The notes: generated by a model from the letters alone, not told the origin. A DNA stretch of 64,000 nt from Actinoplanes derwentensis (GCF_900104725.1 NZ_LT629758.1:10086001-10150000), one strand, 5' to 3'. Shown: positions 8,166-17,187, counted from the first letter of the stretch. Program-made: numbers and translations.

Positions 8166-8687
8166 TCACCGGGCGCAGGCGGCGATCTGGTCGGTCACGG
8201 TGCGTGCGGTGGGGTGGGTGTGCGCCGAGTGGGTGCCGAACTGTCGATGGCCATAGACCAGCGGGGCGGCGTACCTGGTGTCGGCATGGGTGACCGCGCC
8301 GAGCAGCAGTAGGTGATCGCCGCCTTCGACGCTCTGCTGCACGTCGCAGGCGAGCCACCCCGGCGCGCCCAGTAGACGAGGCAGGCCCTGGTCGAGTCGC
8401 CACGGCACGCCCGCGAACCGGTCGTGAGTTCGTCGGGCGAAGCCCAGGGCGAGCTCGCTCTGGGCGTGGCCGAGGACGTTGACGCCGAAACGTCCACTGG
8501 CGGTGATGCGGGCCAGCACACTGGACTTTCGGTCGAGCGCGATCGACACCATCGCCGGGCGCAACGACAGTGATGCGAACGCGCTGACCGTGGTGCCGTA
8601 CGGATGGTCGTCCTGAATGGTCGTGACGATCGTGACGGGCGCGCAGACGCCGGCCATGAGGTCGCGAAATTCCTGCTCACCAAGCAT
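8166..8687 (-). CDS. Flavin reductase of a two-component monooxygenase
   Basis: A 173-residue FMN-binding split-barrel protein (HpaC/HsaB-like) that supplies FMNH2 or FADH2 from NAD(P)H. Typical motifs are APVTIVTT near the start, GTTVSAFASLSLRPAMVSIALD for flavin binding, RFGVNVL, and GDHLLLLGAV for the NADH side. AGGGG precedes the ATG. It is first in the four-gene operon and 32 bases from its monooxygenase partner. The promoter region shared with the divergent GntR gene contains candidate operators. Confidence 0.9.
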   Translation of the reverse strand: MLGEQEFRDLMAGVCAPVTIVTTIQDDHPYGTTVSAFASLSLRPAMVSIALDRKSSVLARITASGRFGVNVLGHAQSELALGFARRTHDRFAGVPWRLDQGLPRLLGAPGWLACDVQQSVEGGDHLLLLGAVTHADTRYAAPLVYGHRQFGTHSAHTHPTARTVTDQIAACAR

Positions 8688-8703
8688 GGGAACCCCTGGG
8701 CCA

Positions 8704-8785
8704 AATCATCATAATGATTACGGCGATGCTGCATCCCGGTTACGCGGCCCGTCAAGAGGAGGGGGTATATTCGTCATAATCATTT
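8704..8785. promoter_or_regulatory. Candidate GntR operators between divergent promoters
   Basis: AATCAT-CATA-ATGATT (8704-8719) is a perfect 6+6 palindrome just upstream of the flavin reductase. A related half-site, TCATAATCATT, lies at 8774-8784 nearer the GntR gene. These AT-rich repeats stand out in very GC-rich DNA. Control of both directions by the GntR protein is inferred. Confidence 0.5.
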
Positions 8786-8838
8786 CAGTGATCCGGGCGC
8801 GACCGTGCGCACTGGTGCGAAGCGCAAGGGGGTGCGCG

Positions 8839-9612
8839 ATGGCGCGGAACGGCGGCAAGCGCGACGGCGCGCCGGGCGAGCCCATCGATCCGCCGGCGCT
8901 GCGCCGCGGTGACTGGGTGCGCCCGGCCGGGCAGGGGCGCGCCGAGCAAGCGGCCGACCTGGTGGCGACACTGGTCGCCAGTGCTCAGTCGGGTGCCCGC
9001 TTGGGCACCAAGGAGGAACTGCGGGCTCGCTGCGGCGTCTCGGTCGGGACTTTCAACGAGACATTGCGCCTGTTGCAGGCGCGCGGCCTGGTGACCGTGC
9101 GGCCCGGCCCGGGGGGCGGCCTGTTCGCCGCCGAGCAGACGCCGATGGTGCGACTGGGGCATTCCGTGCTCGCCCTCGACGGCGGCGCCGCTGACGTCGA
9201 GCAAGCGGTCCGGATCCGCAACGCGCTCGATCCGCTGCTCATCGAGGACGCGCTCTGGCATGCCTCGCCGGCTGACATCCAGGACATGCGCACGCAGGTG
9301 TGCCAGATGCAGGATGCGGTGGACGCCGGCGACCCGGACGCCTTCGTGCGGGCCAACTGGCGACTGCACGCCCGGATCGCCGAGGTCAGCCCGAACGCCC
9401 TGCTGCGCTCGATGTACCTGGGACTGCTCGAACTCGTCGAGCGCCGCACCGTATCGGTGCGCGCCGACGGCCGCAAGCCGCTCGATGAGCACCTCCGTGA
9501 CCGGTGCCGGTTGCATGCGTCGCTGATCGACGCGCTCGACAAACGTGACCGCGATGAAGCGATGCGCCTGATCGCCGAACACGCCGACCGCGGCGCGAGC
9601 CGCACCGCCTGA
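8839..9612 (+). CDS. GntR/FadR-family transcriptional regulator
   Basis: A 257-residue regulator with an N-terminal winged helix (about 35-95; LGTKEELRARCGVSVGTFNETLRLLQARGLV) and an all-helical FCD effector domain (ALDPLLIEDAL, then RANWRLHARIAE and LHASLIDAL, with the His and Asp positions that hold metal or acid ligands). The ATG at 8839 follows a GGGGG tract; longer in-frame reading is unlikely because it would cover the operator. It is divergent from the monooxygenase operon and probably represses it until an aromatic-pathway acid binds. Confidence 0.85.
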   Translation: MARNGGKRDGAPGEPIDPPALRRGDWVRPAGQGRAEQAADLVATLVASAQSGARLGTKEELRARCGVSVGTFNETLRLLQARGLVTVRPGPGGGLFAAEQTPMVRLGHSVLALDGGAADVEQAVRIRNALDPLLIEDALWHASPADIQDMRTQVCQMQDAVDAGDPDAFVRANWRLHARIAEVSPNALLRSMYLGLLELVERRTVSVRADGRKPLDEHLRDRCRLHASLIDALDKRDRDEAMRLIAEHADRGASRTA

Positions 9613-9662
9613 GACGTTCGACAGCAGGATCGCTCAGCGGTCCAGTGCTGATCAGGGGATAT

Positions 9663-9680
9663 ACCTCTAGTTATAGAGGT
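9663..9680. promoter_or_regulatory. Palindromic operator ACCTCTA-GTTA-TAGAGGT
   Basis: A perfect 7+7 palindrome with a 4-base spacer, about 130 bp upstream of the nine-gene catabolic operon. The 12-base string ATATACCTCTAG in it recurs, inverted, in front of the exporter gene at 19852. The shared site implies one regulator for both units; the MarR protein at 21399 is the nearest candidate. Confidence 0.6.
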
Positions 9681-9745
9681 GATAGAACTTCATGTCACCG
9701 GCGGATGCCGGATCTGTTGCGCGCCGATGACATACCGGCACTAGA

Positions 9746-9773
9746 TTTTTTCAAAAAACAGGACCATAGTCCT
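9746..9773. promoter_or_regulatory. Second symmetric element upstream of the catabolic operon
   Basis: TTTTTT-C-AAAAAA is followed by AGGAC-CATA-GTCCT (9760-9773), a 5+5 palindrome. AGGACT recurs at about 9780. The run is AT-rich and lies within 50 bp of the start at 9810, so it probably holds the promoter or a second operator. Confidence 0.35.
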
Positions 9774-9809
9774 CTTGGATAGGACTCCGGCGATGGTGGG
9801 GAAGTGGCC

Positions 9810-10787
9810 ATGTCACCCGACATGACGGCAGGGGAACGACCTGTGGAACCGAAGATCAACCGATCCTTGACGCTGCATCTGCGCGGCGACTGGGGCACCG
9901 CGAACCTGCACCGGGTCTGCGGGTGGATCTCCCAGGAGCTCACCGACCGATGCGGCCCGCACACCCGTGTGGCCATCTGGAACGGCCGAGGGTTCAGCGA
10001 CTCCGTGCGTGCGGTCGGCCGCGGTGAAGTCGACGTCGCGATGACGACGCCGGTCGCGTTCACCACCGCCGCACTCGACGCCCGCGGCGTCTTCAGCACG
10101 GAAGGGTTCCCGGAGTTGCGTGCGCTGGGTGTCGTACCGCAACGGGACCGCCTGGTCGTGGGCGTGCACAAGTCCTGGGGCGTCACCACGTTCGCCGACC
10201 TGCGCGAGAAGAAGCCGCCGCTGAAGCTGGCCACCTCGATCAACGACGGCGTCAACTACGTCGGCCTGGCAGCACACGAGATCCTGAACCGGTCCGGCGT
10301 CGACATCCACGGCTGGGGCGGGCAGTTCCTCGAGGACGAGCGCCCGTTCGAAACCCTGGATCACGTCCGCGACGGACGCGCCGACGCCATCGTGCACGAG
10401 GCGTACATGCTGCCGGCCTGGCAGCAGATCAGCCCCGACCTGAACTTCCTCGAAGTCGAGGCTGATGTGCTCGAGAGCCTGTGGAACGACTACAGCTGGC
10501 CGGCCGCGACCGTCGACGACGGGCATTTCCCGGGCAGCGGCAGCTTCCGCACCCTCGACTTCTCCGACTTCCTCGTCCTGACTCGCGCTGATCTGCCCGA
10601 CGACGTCGCCTACGCGATCGCGTGGGTGCTGGGCGAGACCCGGCACCTCATCGAAGGCCAGTACCGGCATCTGGCACCGGAGCGCAGCCCGATCACCTAC
10701 CCGCTGGAGCCGGCCACCATGGGCGTCACCCCGGTCCCGCTGCATCCCGGCGCCGCCCGCTACTACCAGGCCCTGCCACGCTCATGA
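9810..10787 (+). CDS. TAXI-type substrate-binding-fold protein without a signal peptide
   Basis: A 325-residue protein resembling TAXI-family TRAP solute receptors: a GEVDVAMTTPVAF ligand-pocket segment, a second lobe after KSWGVTTFADL, and the C-terminal PLHPGAARYY signature. There is no signal peptide, lipobox or membrane segment, and no TRAP permease gene nearby. It starts the catabolic operon and overlaps the class II aldolase by ATGA. Known cytosolic members of the periplasmic-binding fold include aromatic-acid decarboxylases such as 4,5-dihydroxyphthalate decarboxylase, so an enzymatic role is a reasonable hypothesis, not a conclusion. Confidence 0.7.
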   Translation: MSPDMTAGERPVEPKINRSLTLHLRGDWGTANLHRVCGWISQELTDRCGPHTRVAIWNGRGFSDSVRAVGRGEVDVAMTTPVAFTTAALDARGVFSTEGFPELRALGVVPQRDRLVVGVHKSWGVTTFADLREKKPPLKLATSINDGVNYVGLAAHEILNRSGVDIHGWGGQFLEDERPFETLDHVRDGRADAIVHEAYMLPAWQQISPDLNFLEVEADVLESLWNDYSWPAATVDDGHFPGSGSFRTLDFSDFLVLTRADLPDDVAYAIAWVLGETRHLIEGQYRHLAPERSPITYPLEPATMGVTPVPLHPGAARYYQALPRS

Positions 10788-11488
10788 CTCCCGCCGAAGC
10801 CCAGGAACTGACCGTTCGGGCCTCGAACGCTCTGGCGGCGGCCGGTCACCGGGACATGATCTGGGGACACGTCGCCGTCCGCGACCCGCAGAACCGCGGT
10901 ATCTGGATCAAGGCGCCGGGCTGGGGTCTCGAAGAAGTCGACCCCGCACTGCTGCAACTGGTCTCCTTCGACGCCGAGGTCCTCTCCGGGACCGGCAAAC
11001 CCCACAAGGAATGCCATATCCACCTCGAAGTGCTGCGGGCCCGCCCCGACCTGGTCTGCTCCGTGCACACCCACGCCCGTAACGCCGTCGCGTTCGCCGC
11101 GCTCGATGTGCCACTGCTGGCCCTCTCGCACGAAGGCGCCCTGTTCGGCGGCGACGACGTGCCCCGCTTCGGCAAGACCGGAGCCCTGGTCAGCACACCG
11201 GCGCTGGGCAGGAGCCTCGCCGAGACGCTCGGCGATGCCCCTGCCGCGCTCATGCCCAAACACGGCATGGTCGCCGCCGGGCGCAGCGTCGCCGCCGCCG
11301 TCATGCATGCGGTCCTGCTCGACCGTGCCTGCCAGGTCCACCTGGCGGCCCTGGCCGCCGGCCCGATCGTCATCCACTCCGACCCCGACGAGGCGCGCGC
11401 CAAACGAGCCGAATGCTGGCCAGAGGCCCAGATCGAGGCGGGCTGGCAGTACCTACTGCGCAGTGCCGCGGCCCGCCTTTCCGTCTGA
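10784..11488 (+). CDS. Class II aldolase/adducin family protein (possible aromatic decarboxylase)
   Basis: A 234-residue class II aldolase-fold enzyme. The zinc-site histidines are visible in CSVHTHARN and in PKHGMV; the upstream acidic residue lies in KECHIHLEV. Family members include fuculose-phosphate aldolase and 3,4-dihydroxyphthalate decarboxylases. In an operon of aromatic-ring enzymes the decarboxylase option is favoured over sugar aldol cleavage. The start overlaps the stop of the TAXI-like gene (ATGA), indicating translational coupling. Confidence 0.82.
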   Translation: MTPAEAQELTVRASNALAAAGHRDMIWGHVAVRDPQNRGIWIKAPGWGLEEVDPALLQLVSFDAEVLSGTGKPHKECHIHLEVLRARPDLVCSVHTHARNAVAFAALDVPLLALSHEGALFGGDDVPRFGKTGALVSTPALGRSLAETLGDAPAALMPKHGMVAAGRSVAAAVMHAVLLDRACQVHLAALAAGPIVIHSDPDEARAKRAECWPEAQIEAGWQYLLRSAAARLSV

Positions 11489-11569
11489 GCCGGCCCCGCA
11501 CCTCTGCGCACATCCCCGCACATGAGCACCGAAATCTCCGCAGTTCTCTCATCGACTAAGGAACCTTTC

Positions 11570-12319
11570 ATGGCCGACCCGAACAGCACCGCATCAGCCG
11601 CCACCACCGAGTGGGTCACCGTGCCGACTCCCGACGGACCGATGCGCGTGTACACCGCCCGACCCGCGGCTCCAGCCGACCGGGCCGTGATCGTGCTGCA
11701 GGAAGCCTTCGGCGTCAACGACCACATCCAGGACATCACCCGCCGGTACGCGGCCCGTGGGTTCCTCGCTGTGGCTCCCGACCTGTTCCACCGCAACGGC
11801 GTCGGCACCCTCGACTACCAGCAGCACGCCGAGGCGATGCCACTGATCGGCGCGATCGGGGTGGAAGCGGTCATCACCGACGTCGGTGCCGTGCTGGCCT
11901 ACCTGGGCACCACCGAGAACATTGGGGCCGGCCGTACCGCTGTGCACGGGTTCTGCTTCGGCGGACGCGCCGCGTTCACCGCGGCCACCGCGATCCCGGG
12001 CCTGGGCGCCACCGTCGTGTTCTACGGTCCCGGCATCGCCGCTGGCCCGCACGCCGTCCTCGACCGTGCGAAGTTCATTGATGCGCCGATGCTGCTGCAC
12101 GTCGGCGCGCAAGACCCGACCATCCCCGCCGACCAGGTCGCCGCGATCGACAAAGCACTCACCGACGCCGGGGTCGAGTTCGACAGCTACGTCTACGACA
12201 ACGCCGGGCACGCCTTCGCCTGCGACGCGCGCCCCCACATGTACCACGCCGAGCCCGCACAACTGGCCTGGCAGCGCACCCACGAATTCCTCGAGCGGCA
12301 CCTGCCGGCCGGCGCCTGA
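11570..12319 (+). CDS. Dienelactone hydrolase family protein
   Basis: A 249-residue alpha/beta hydrolase. The nucleophile is the cysteine of GFCFGG (C129), as in true dienelactone hydrolases; Asp in VGAQDPTIP and His in NAGHAF complete the triad. These enzymes open the lactone formed after ring cleavage to give maleylacetate-type acids. AAGGA precedes the ATG at 11570. It lies between the class II aldolase and the bicupin dioxygenase, consistent with the lower part of an aromatic pathway. Confidence 0.87.
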   Translation: MADPNSTASAATTEWVTVPTPDGPMRVYTARPAAPADRAVIVLQEAFGVNDHIQDITRRYAARGFLAVAPDLFHRNGVGTLDYQQHAEAMPLIGAIGVEAVITDVGAVLAYLGTTENIGAGRTAVHGFCFGGRAAFTAATAIPGLGATVVFYGPGIAAGPHAVLDRAKFIDAPMLLHVGAQDPTIPADQVAAIDKALTDAGVEFDSYVYDNAGHAFACDARPHMYHAEPAQLAWQRTHEFLERHLPAGA

Positions 12320-12362
12320 CACACCCCGGGTCATCCACCACTCACCGAAGCGAGGTAGCCCG

Positions 12363-13343
12363 ATGGCCATCGTGCAAGAAGTCGTCCAGGTCGTCTGCAC
12401 CGACCAGCCGGAACGCACGATCGAACGCGACGAAAGCCACCTGTTGGCGGCGCCGCACACCAACCCGTTCCCCGTGAAACTCTGGCGCGACCACGACCTG
12501 CTGACAGTCGTACACGTCCCGCAGGAGTACACCGCGCAGCCGTTCGCCCCGCCTCGTGGCATCTACGAGAACACCCAGGTCCGCATCGAATGGCAGACCA
12601 TGGACAACCGGCAGCCGTTCTATCACCGCAACTGCGACGTCGACGAGATCTCGTACCAGATCGCCGGCGAGCGGACCCTGATGACCGAACTGGGTGTCGT
12701 CGAGCACCGGCCCGGAGAATTCTCCCGGCTGCCGCGCGGAGTCGCTCACGACAACTACGGCCGCACGGAGAGCCACCTGCTCTTCTACACCCCCGCTCCA
12801 GCTCGGGAAGAGAGCCCCGCGGTCCGGCTGTCCGAGCCGGCCTTTCCCGCCTTCCCCGGATGGGAACCCAGCGCGATCAACGAAGCCGTCACCCAATGCC
12901 TGGGGACCCCGGGACACGACATCACCGTGTTCCCCATCGACGAACAGCGCCTGCTGGAGCAGGTCCATACCGAAGAGGAACGGCTGCAGGTGCTGCGTGG
13001 CACCCACGACGGTGTGAACTGGCTCTACCGTTCCGCCTACTTCCGGCTCGCGATGGTACGGCTGCCCGCCGTCGACGGCCGCATCTACTGGCGCACCCTG
13101 GACGCCGACGAGATCCAATACCAGGTCAGCGGCCACCGCACCCTGGTGACCCAGCGCGGGATCGTCGAGCTACAGCCGGGCGACTTCGTCCGTATCCCGC
13201 TGGGCATCGCGCACACCAGCATCAGCCACGCCGACACCGAGTACATCGCCCTCTACTCCAGCCGTGAGCTGCCTCAGATCGCCCCGAGTGCCAAGACCGC
13301 CGAACCGTACTCGCCGCAGCTTCTGGCCGCCCTGCGGGGCTGA
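12363..13343 (+). CDS. Bicupin ring-cleavage dioxygenase, homogentisate 1,2-dioxygenase-like
   Basis: A 326-residue protein with two cupin modules. The first has a complete metal-ligand pattern (His in FYHRN, Glu in DVDEIS, His in RGVAHDN). The second repeats the fold (DADEIQYQVSG, then GIAHTSI) but has Trp (IYWRT) where the first His should be. It is shorter than classical homogentisate dioxygenases (~430) and similar in layout to gentisate/homogentisate-like bicupins. GAGGT precedes the ATG. Probably one active Fe(II) site cleaving a dihydroxy-aromatic; substrate unknown. Confidence 0.75.
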   Translation: MAIVQEVVQVVCTDQPERTIERDESHLLAAPHTNPFPVKLWRDHDLLTVVHVPQEYTAQPFAPPRGIYENTQVRIEWQTMDNRQPFYHRNCDVDEISYQIAGERTLMTELGVVEHRPGEFSRLPRGVAHDNYGRTESHLLFYTPAPAREESPAVRLSEPAFPAFPGWEPSAINEAVTQCLGTPGHDITVFPIDEQRLLEQVHTEEERLQVLRGTHDGVNWLYRSAYFRLAMVRLPAVDGRIYWRTLDADEIQYQVSGHRTLVTQRGIVELQPGDFVRIPLGIAHTSISHADTEYIALYSSRELPQIAPSAKTAEPYSPQLLAALRG

Positions 13344-13369
13344 CCCCACCTGGTGAAGGAGACGAAACC

Positions 13370-14470
13370 ATGACAGCGATGCTCGCCGCCCGAGCCCAGC
13401 AGGGCTCCACCGGACTGCACCTGGACAAGATCGAGATCCCTGAGCTCGGCCCGCAGGACGTACTGGTCAAGGTCGCCTCCGCCGGCCTGGCACCGGGAAT
13501 GATGACGTTGCTGGCCCAGGGCGCGTTCAAACACCTGCCCACCACCCTCGGACACGAGGCTGCCGGCACGATCGCCGCAATCGGTGAGGCCGTCGACAGT
13601 GTCACGGTCGGTGCCAGGGTCCGGGTCCACCCCAACTTGAACTGCCGCGAATGCGGTTTCTGCCGCTCCGACCGGGACATGATGTGCCCGCAGCAGGCGA
13701 TGATCGGCCACGCCGCCTTCGGCGAGACGCCCATGCCGTTGTACGACCGCTACCACGACGGCGGCCTCGCCGAGTACGTGCGCGTCCCACACTGGCTGGT
13801 CGACACCCTGCCCGACACGGTCAGCTTCGACGTCGGCGCCAAGATCCACGACCTGGCCAACGCGGTCCGCGCCCTCAAATGCGCCGCCCTGCCCAACGCG
13901 GCCACCCTCATCGTGACCGCCGCGACCGGAACGATGGGCACCGCCACCATCAAACTCGCCGCCCACTTCGGCGTGGCACGCCTGATCCTCGTCGGCCGTA
14001 ACACCGAACGTCTCGACGCGGTCCGGGAACTGGCCGGCGATATCCCCACCGATGTCGTCGCCCTCGACGCTCTCCCGGGCGACTGGGCCACTACAGGAGG
14101 CCTCACCCGCGCCCTGCGGGCCCTGGCGCCGCACGGCGCCGACGCCGTCCTCGACTTCATCCCGGACGGGCCCGCCTCCACCCAGAGCCTGGCCGCGCTC
14201 GCCACCGGCGGCACCCTGGTCCACATGGGCGCCAACCGTGCCCCGCTCGCCCTGCCGTACATCGCGATCATGGTCAACTGCTGGCGGGTGGTCGGCACCC
14301 GCGCCTGCACCCGCACCGACGCCCGGGAAGTGCTCGACCTGCTCGCCGGAGGCGCTCTGATCATCGACGACCTGATCACCCACCGGTTCCCGCTGGCGCA
14401 GGCCGACGCGGCCGTCGCCGCCCTGCAGAGCCGCATCGAACCCATCTGGATGGCGGTGGTCACCCCGTGA
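13370..14470 (+). CDS. Medium-chain dehydrogenase/reductase lacking the catalytic-zinc cysteine
   Basis: A 366-residue zinc-type alcohol dehydrogenase homologue. It keeps the GHEAAG motif and a four-cysteine structural zinc lobe (NCRECGFCRSDRDMMC). The usual catalytic-site Cys in the early G-x-C-x-x-D motif is replaced (SAGLAPGM), so catalytic zinc binding is doubtful. A Rossmann segment begins around LIVTAATGTMGTA. AAGGAG precedes the ATG. It overlaps the next gene by GTGA. It may act as a zinc-independent reductase on a pathway intermediate. Confidence 0.8.
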   Translation: MTAMLAARAQQGSTGLHLDKIEIPELGPQDVLVKVASAGLAPGMMTLLAQGAFKHLPTTLGHEAAGTIAAIGEAVDSVTVGARVRVHPNLNCRECGFCRSDRDMMCPQQAMIGHAAFGETPMPLYDRYHDGGLAEYVRVPHWLVDTLPDTVSFDVGAKIHDLANAVRALKCAALPNAATLIVTAATGTMGTATIKLAAHFGVARLILVGRNTERLDAVRELAGDIPTDVVALDALPGDWATTGGLTRALRALAPHGADAVLDFIPDGPASTQSLAALATGGTLVHMGANRAPLALPYIAIMVNCWRVVGTRACTRTDAREVLDLLAGGALIIDDLITHRFPLAQADAAVAALQSRIEPIWMAVVTP

Positions 14471-16065
14471 CCCAGGACCACCTGCCGGTGCTGGTCGTCG
14501 GCGGCGGCCCGGTCGGGCTGACCGTCGCCAACCTGCTCGGCGCAGCCGGGGTACCGGTCACGCTCGTCGAACGCAACCCGTCGACCAGCGACGAAGCCAA
14601 AGCGATCAGTCTCGACGACGAGTCGCTGCGCACGTTGCAGCGCGCCGGTCTCGCCGACGCCGTGCTCGACATCGTCGTGCCCGGCACCGGCACCCGCTAC
14701 TACGACCGCAAGGGCCGCCCGCTGTTCCATGCCCGCGGACCGCAGCCCTACCGCAACGGCTACCCGTTCAAAAACCAGTTCGCCCAGCCCGAGCTGGAGC
14801 GGGTGCTGCTCGATGCCCTCAAGTCCCGGCCGGAAGTAGACGTCCGGTTCGGCACCGAACTGGTCGCGGTCCTCGACCGCGGCAGCGACGAGTCCGCAGC
14901 GGTCGTCGAACTATGCCCCACCGGCCAGCCTGCCGCCGCAGCCGAGACCCGGCGATTCAGCTGGGTGCTGGCCTGTGACGGCGGCCGGTCCACCGTCCGC
15001 GAACTGCTCGGCATCGACATGACCGGAACCAGCCACCACGAGGTGTGGCTCGTCGCCGACACCACCGGCGACGACCATGATCAGCGATACGGCATGCATC
15101 ACGGCCGCCCCGACCGGCCCACCGTGATCGTGCCCGGCCGCAACGGCCGCTGCCGGTACGAATTCCGGCTGCAGCCCGGCGAAGGACAGAAGGGCCCTAC
15201 CGACTTCGAGACGATCCGCCGGTTGGTCGTACCGTACCGGCAGATCACCGAGCAACAGGTCGAACGGTCCACCAACTACACCTTCAACGCGGTCGTCGCC
15301 GACCGCTGGCGCGACGGCCGGTGCCTGCTGCTCGGCGACGCCGCGCACATGATGCCGCCGTTCGCCGGCCAGGGTCTCAACTCGGGTGTCCGCGACGCCG
15401 CCAACATCGCTTGGAAGATCAACGAGGTCTGGCAGCAACGAGCCTCCGCACACCTGCTAGACACCTACGAGCAGGAACGCCTGCCGCACGCCACCGCGAT
15501 GGTCAAGTACTCGGCGCAGCTCGGTGACGTCGTCATGACCACCAACCGTCGCCGAGCCCTGATCCGTGACCTCGCCGTTCGCGCCATGCTGACGGTCCCG
15601 GCCGGGCGCCGCTACCTGACCCAGATGCGGTTCCGGCCGGCAGCCCGGCAGCGCCAGGGATGCGTCTTCGACACCCACCAGCTGACCGGGACGTTGCTGC
15701 CGCAACCACGCGTGCTGCAACCACCGCGCCTGCGTCCCGTGCCGCTCGACGACGTACTCGGTCCCGGATTCGCCGTGATCGGCGTGCAGGTACCGGCTGC
15801 CGCCTGGAAGGCCTTCGACACCAGCGCCTGGTGGCGCGAACTCCCGGTTCCATTGCGCCGCATCGACGTGCTCTTCGACGACCGGCTACCCCGCGACACC
15901 GCCGACCGACTGGCGGTCGCGGACGCCGACGGCACCCTGGAACAGGCCCTGCACTCCGCCCGCGGCCGGTTCGTGCTGGTCAAACCCGACCGGTATGTCG
16001 CCGCGGTGATGAGCCCGGCCGACGTCGAGAAGACCGGCGCCGACATCTGGGAGGTGCTTGCATGA
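14467..16065 (+). CDS. FAD-dependent aromatic hydroxylase (MhpA/TfdB type)
   Basis: A 532-residue class A flavoprotein monooxygenase using NAD(P)H and O2 to hydroxylate a phenolic ring. All three family fingerprints are seen: GGGPVGL near residue 12 for FAD, ACDGGRSTVRELLG (the DG motif) mid-protein, and CLLLGDAAHMMPPFAGQGLNSG (the GD motif). A C-terminal thioredoxin-like domain fits the length. Its GTG start overlaps the previous stop by 4 bases and its own stop overlaps the next ATG. A second, independent hydroxylase besides the two-component enzyme at 6961-8687. Confidence 0.9.
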   Translation: MTQDHLPVLVVGGGPVGLTVANLLGAAGVPVTLVERNPSTSDEAKAISLDDESLRTLQRAGLADAVLDIVVPGTGTRYYDRKGRPLFHARGPQPYRNGYPFKNQFAQPELERVLLDALKSRPEVDVRFGTELVAVLDRGSDESAAVVELCPTGQPAAAAETRRFSWVLACDGGRSTVRELLGIDMTGTSHHEVWLVADTTGDDHDQRYGMHHGRPDRPTVIVPGRNGRCRYEFRLQPGEGQKGPTDFETIRRLVVPYRQITEQQVERSTNYTFNAVVADRWRDGRCLLLGDAAHMMPPFAGQGLNSGVRDAANIAWKINEVWQQRASAHLLDTYEQERLPHATAMVKYSAQLGDVVMTTNRRRALIRDLAVRAMLTVPAGRRYLTQMRFRPAARQRQGCVFDTHQLTGTLLPQPRVLQPPRLRPVPLDDVLGPGFAVIGVQVPAAAWKAFDTSAWWRELPVPLRRIDVLFDDRLPRDTADRLAVADADGTLEQALHSARGRFVLVKPDRYVAAVMSPADVEKTGADIWEVLA

Positions 16066-17171
16066 CGACGCCGATCAGCACCACCGCAATCTGGGTACAC
16101 GAACACGGCGGACCGGGCAACCTGATCGTCGAAAACCGTCCTCTGCCACCGATCGGACCCACCGACGTGCTGGTCGCCGTCGACACCGCCGGCGTCTCCG
16201 GCTGGGACCTCAAGTACCGGCGTGGCCTGCAGCACGGCACGAAACTACCCGGCCGTGATCCGTTCCCGATGCCGCAACAGCTCGGCCGCGAAGCCGCCGG
16301 AACGGTGGTGGCCGTCGGTACGGACGTCACCGCACACCGCCCGGGTGATCGGGTCGTCGCCGTCGTACATCCGGAGAACCCCTATGCGGCCGAGACGTAT
16401 CGGGGGCTGGGCAACCTGTCGACCGGCATCGCCATCCCCGGACATCAGGCGCCCGGAGCGTACGCGGACTACCTGGTGCGCGACGAGCGGCTGTGGTTGC
16501 CGTTGCCTGATCACGTGGACCTCGAACAGGCCGCAGTCACGCTGTGGTCCTACGGCACCAGCCATCGGATTCTGCGCGATCGGCTGCGGGTCCGCGCCGG
16601 AGACACTCTGCTGGTGACCGGCGCTGGCGGGCCGATGGGCCTGGCCACCCTGCAACTGGCTGCGATCTTCGGTGTCCGGGCCATCGCGACCACCCGACAT
16701 GCCGATCGCGCTGCCCGGCTGCGCGACGCCGGCGCAGACGATGTCATCCTCACCGTCGACGCCCACGCCGCCGCCGCGCAGATCCGCGAGCTGACCGGTG
16801 GCGTGGGCGTCGACCATACCGTCGACTATTCGACCAGTGCCGTCCTGCTGCGGCTCGGCTTCGATGCGCTGCGCCTGGGTGGCACCCTCTGCCCGGCGGC
16901 GGGGGAGCAGAACCCACCCGGGCCGATGCCGTTCACCGTCTTCGACATGACTCGCCTGGAGGCCGGCATCGTCGGTGCCCGTGGCGCCCGGCACGAGGAC
17001 GCGCTGCGCGTGTTGGCGCTGCTGGGCGACGGGCGGCTGCATACGCCGATCGCGGCGCGCTTCCCGCTCACCGAGGCCGCCGCGGCCCACACGCTGATGG
17101 AGGACAGCACCGATGTCGTCGGCCGGATCGTCCTCAAACCCGCGGCGACCGCCACGACCTCAGCCGTCTGA
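16062..17171 (+). CDS. Quinone-oxidoreductase-type medium-chain dehydrogenase
   Basis: A 369-residue MDR protein of the zinc-free quinone reductase/enoyl reductase kind. It has the N-terminal GroES-like domain (GVSGWDLKYR replaces the catalytic Cys motif), LGREAAGTVVAVG instead of GHE, and a Rossmann motif GAGGPMGLATLQLA. NADPH-dependent reduction of a quinone or conjugated carbonyl from hydroxylation is the likely job. ATGA overlap with the FAD hydroxylase indicates coupled translation. Confidence 0.84.
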   Translation: MTTPISTTAIWVHEHGGPGNLIVENRPLPPIGPTDVLVAVDTAGVSGWDLKYRRGLQHGTKLPGRDPFPMPQQLGREAAGTVVAVGTDVTAHRPGDRVVAVVHPENPYAAETYRGLGNLSTGIAIPGHQAPGAYADYLVRDERLWLPLPDHVDLEQAAVTLWSYGTSHRILRDRLRVRAGDTLLVTGAGGPMGLATLQLAAIFGVRAIATTRHADRAARLRDAGADDVILTVDAHAAAAQIRELTGGVGVDHTVDYSTSAVLLRLGFDALRLGGTLCPAAGEQNPPGPMPFTVFDMTRLEAGIVGARGARHEDALRVLALLGDGRLHTPIAARFPLTEAAAAHTLMEDSTDVVGRIVLKPAATATTSAV

Positions 17172-17187
17172 TCAAGGGAGAATCCAC

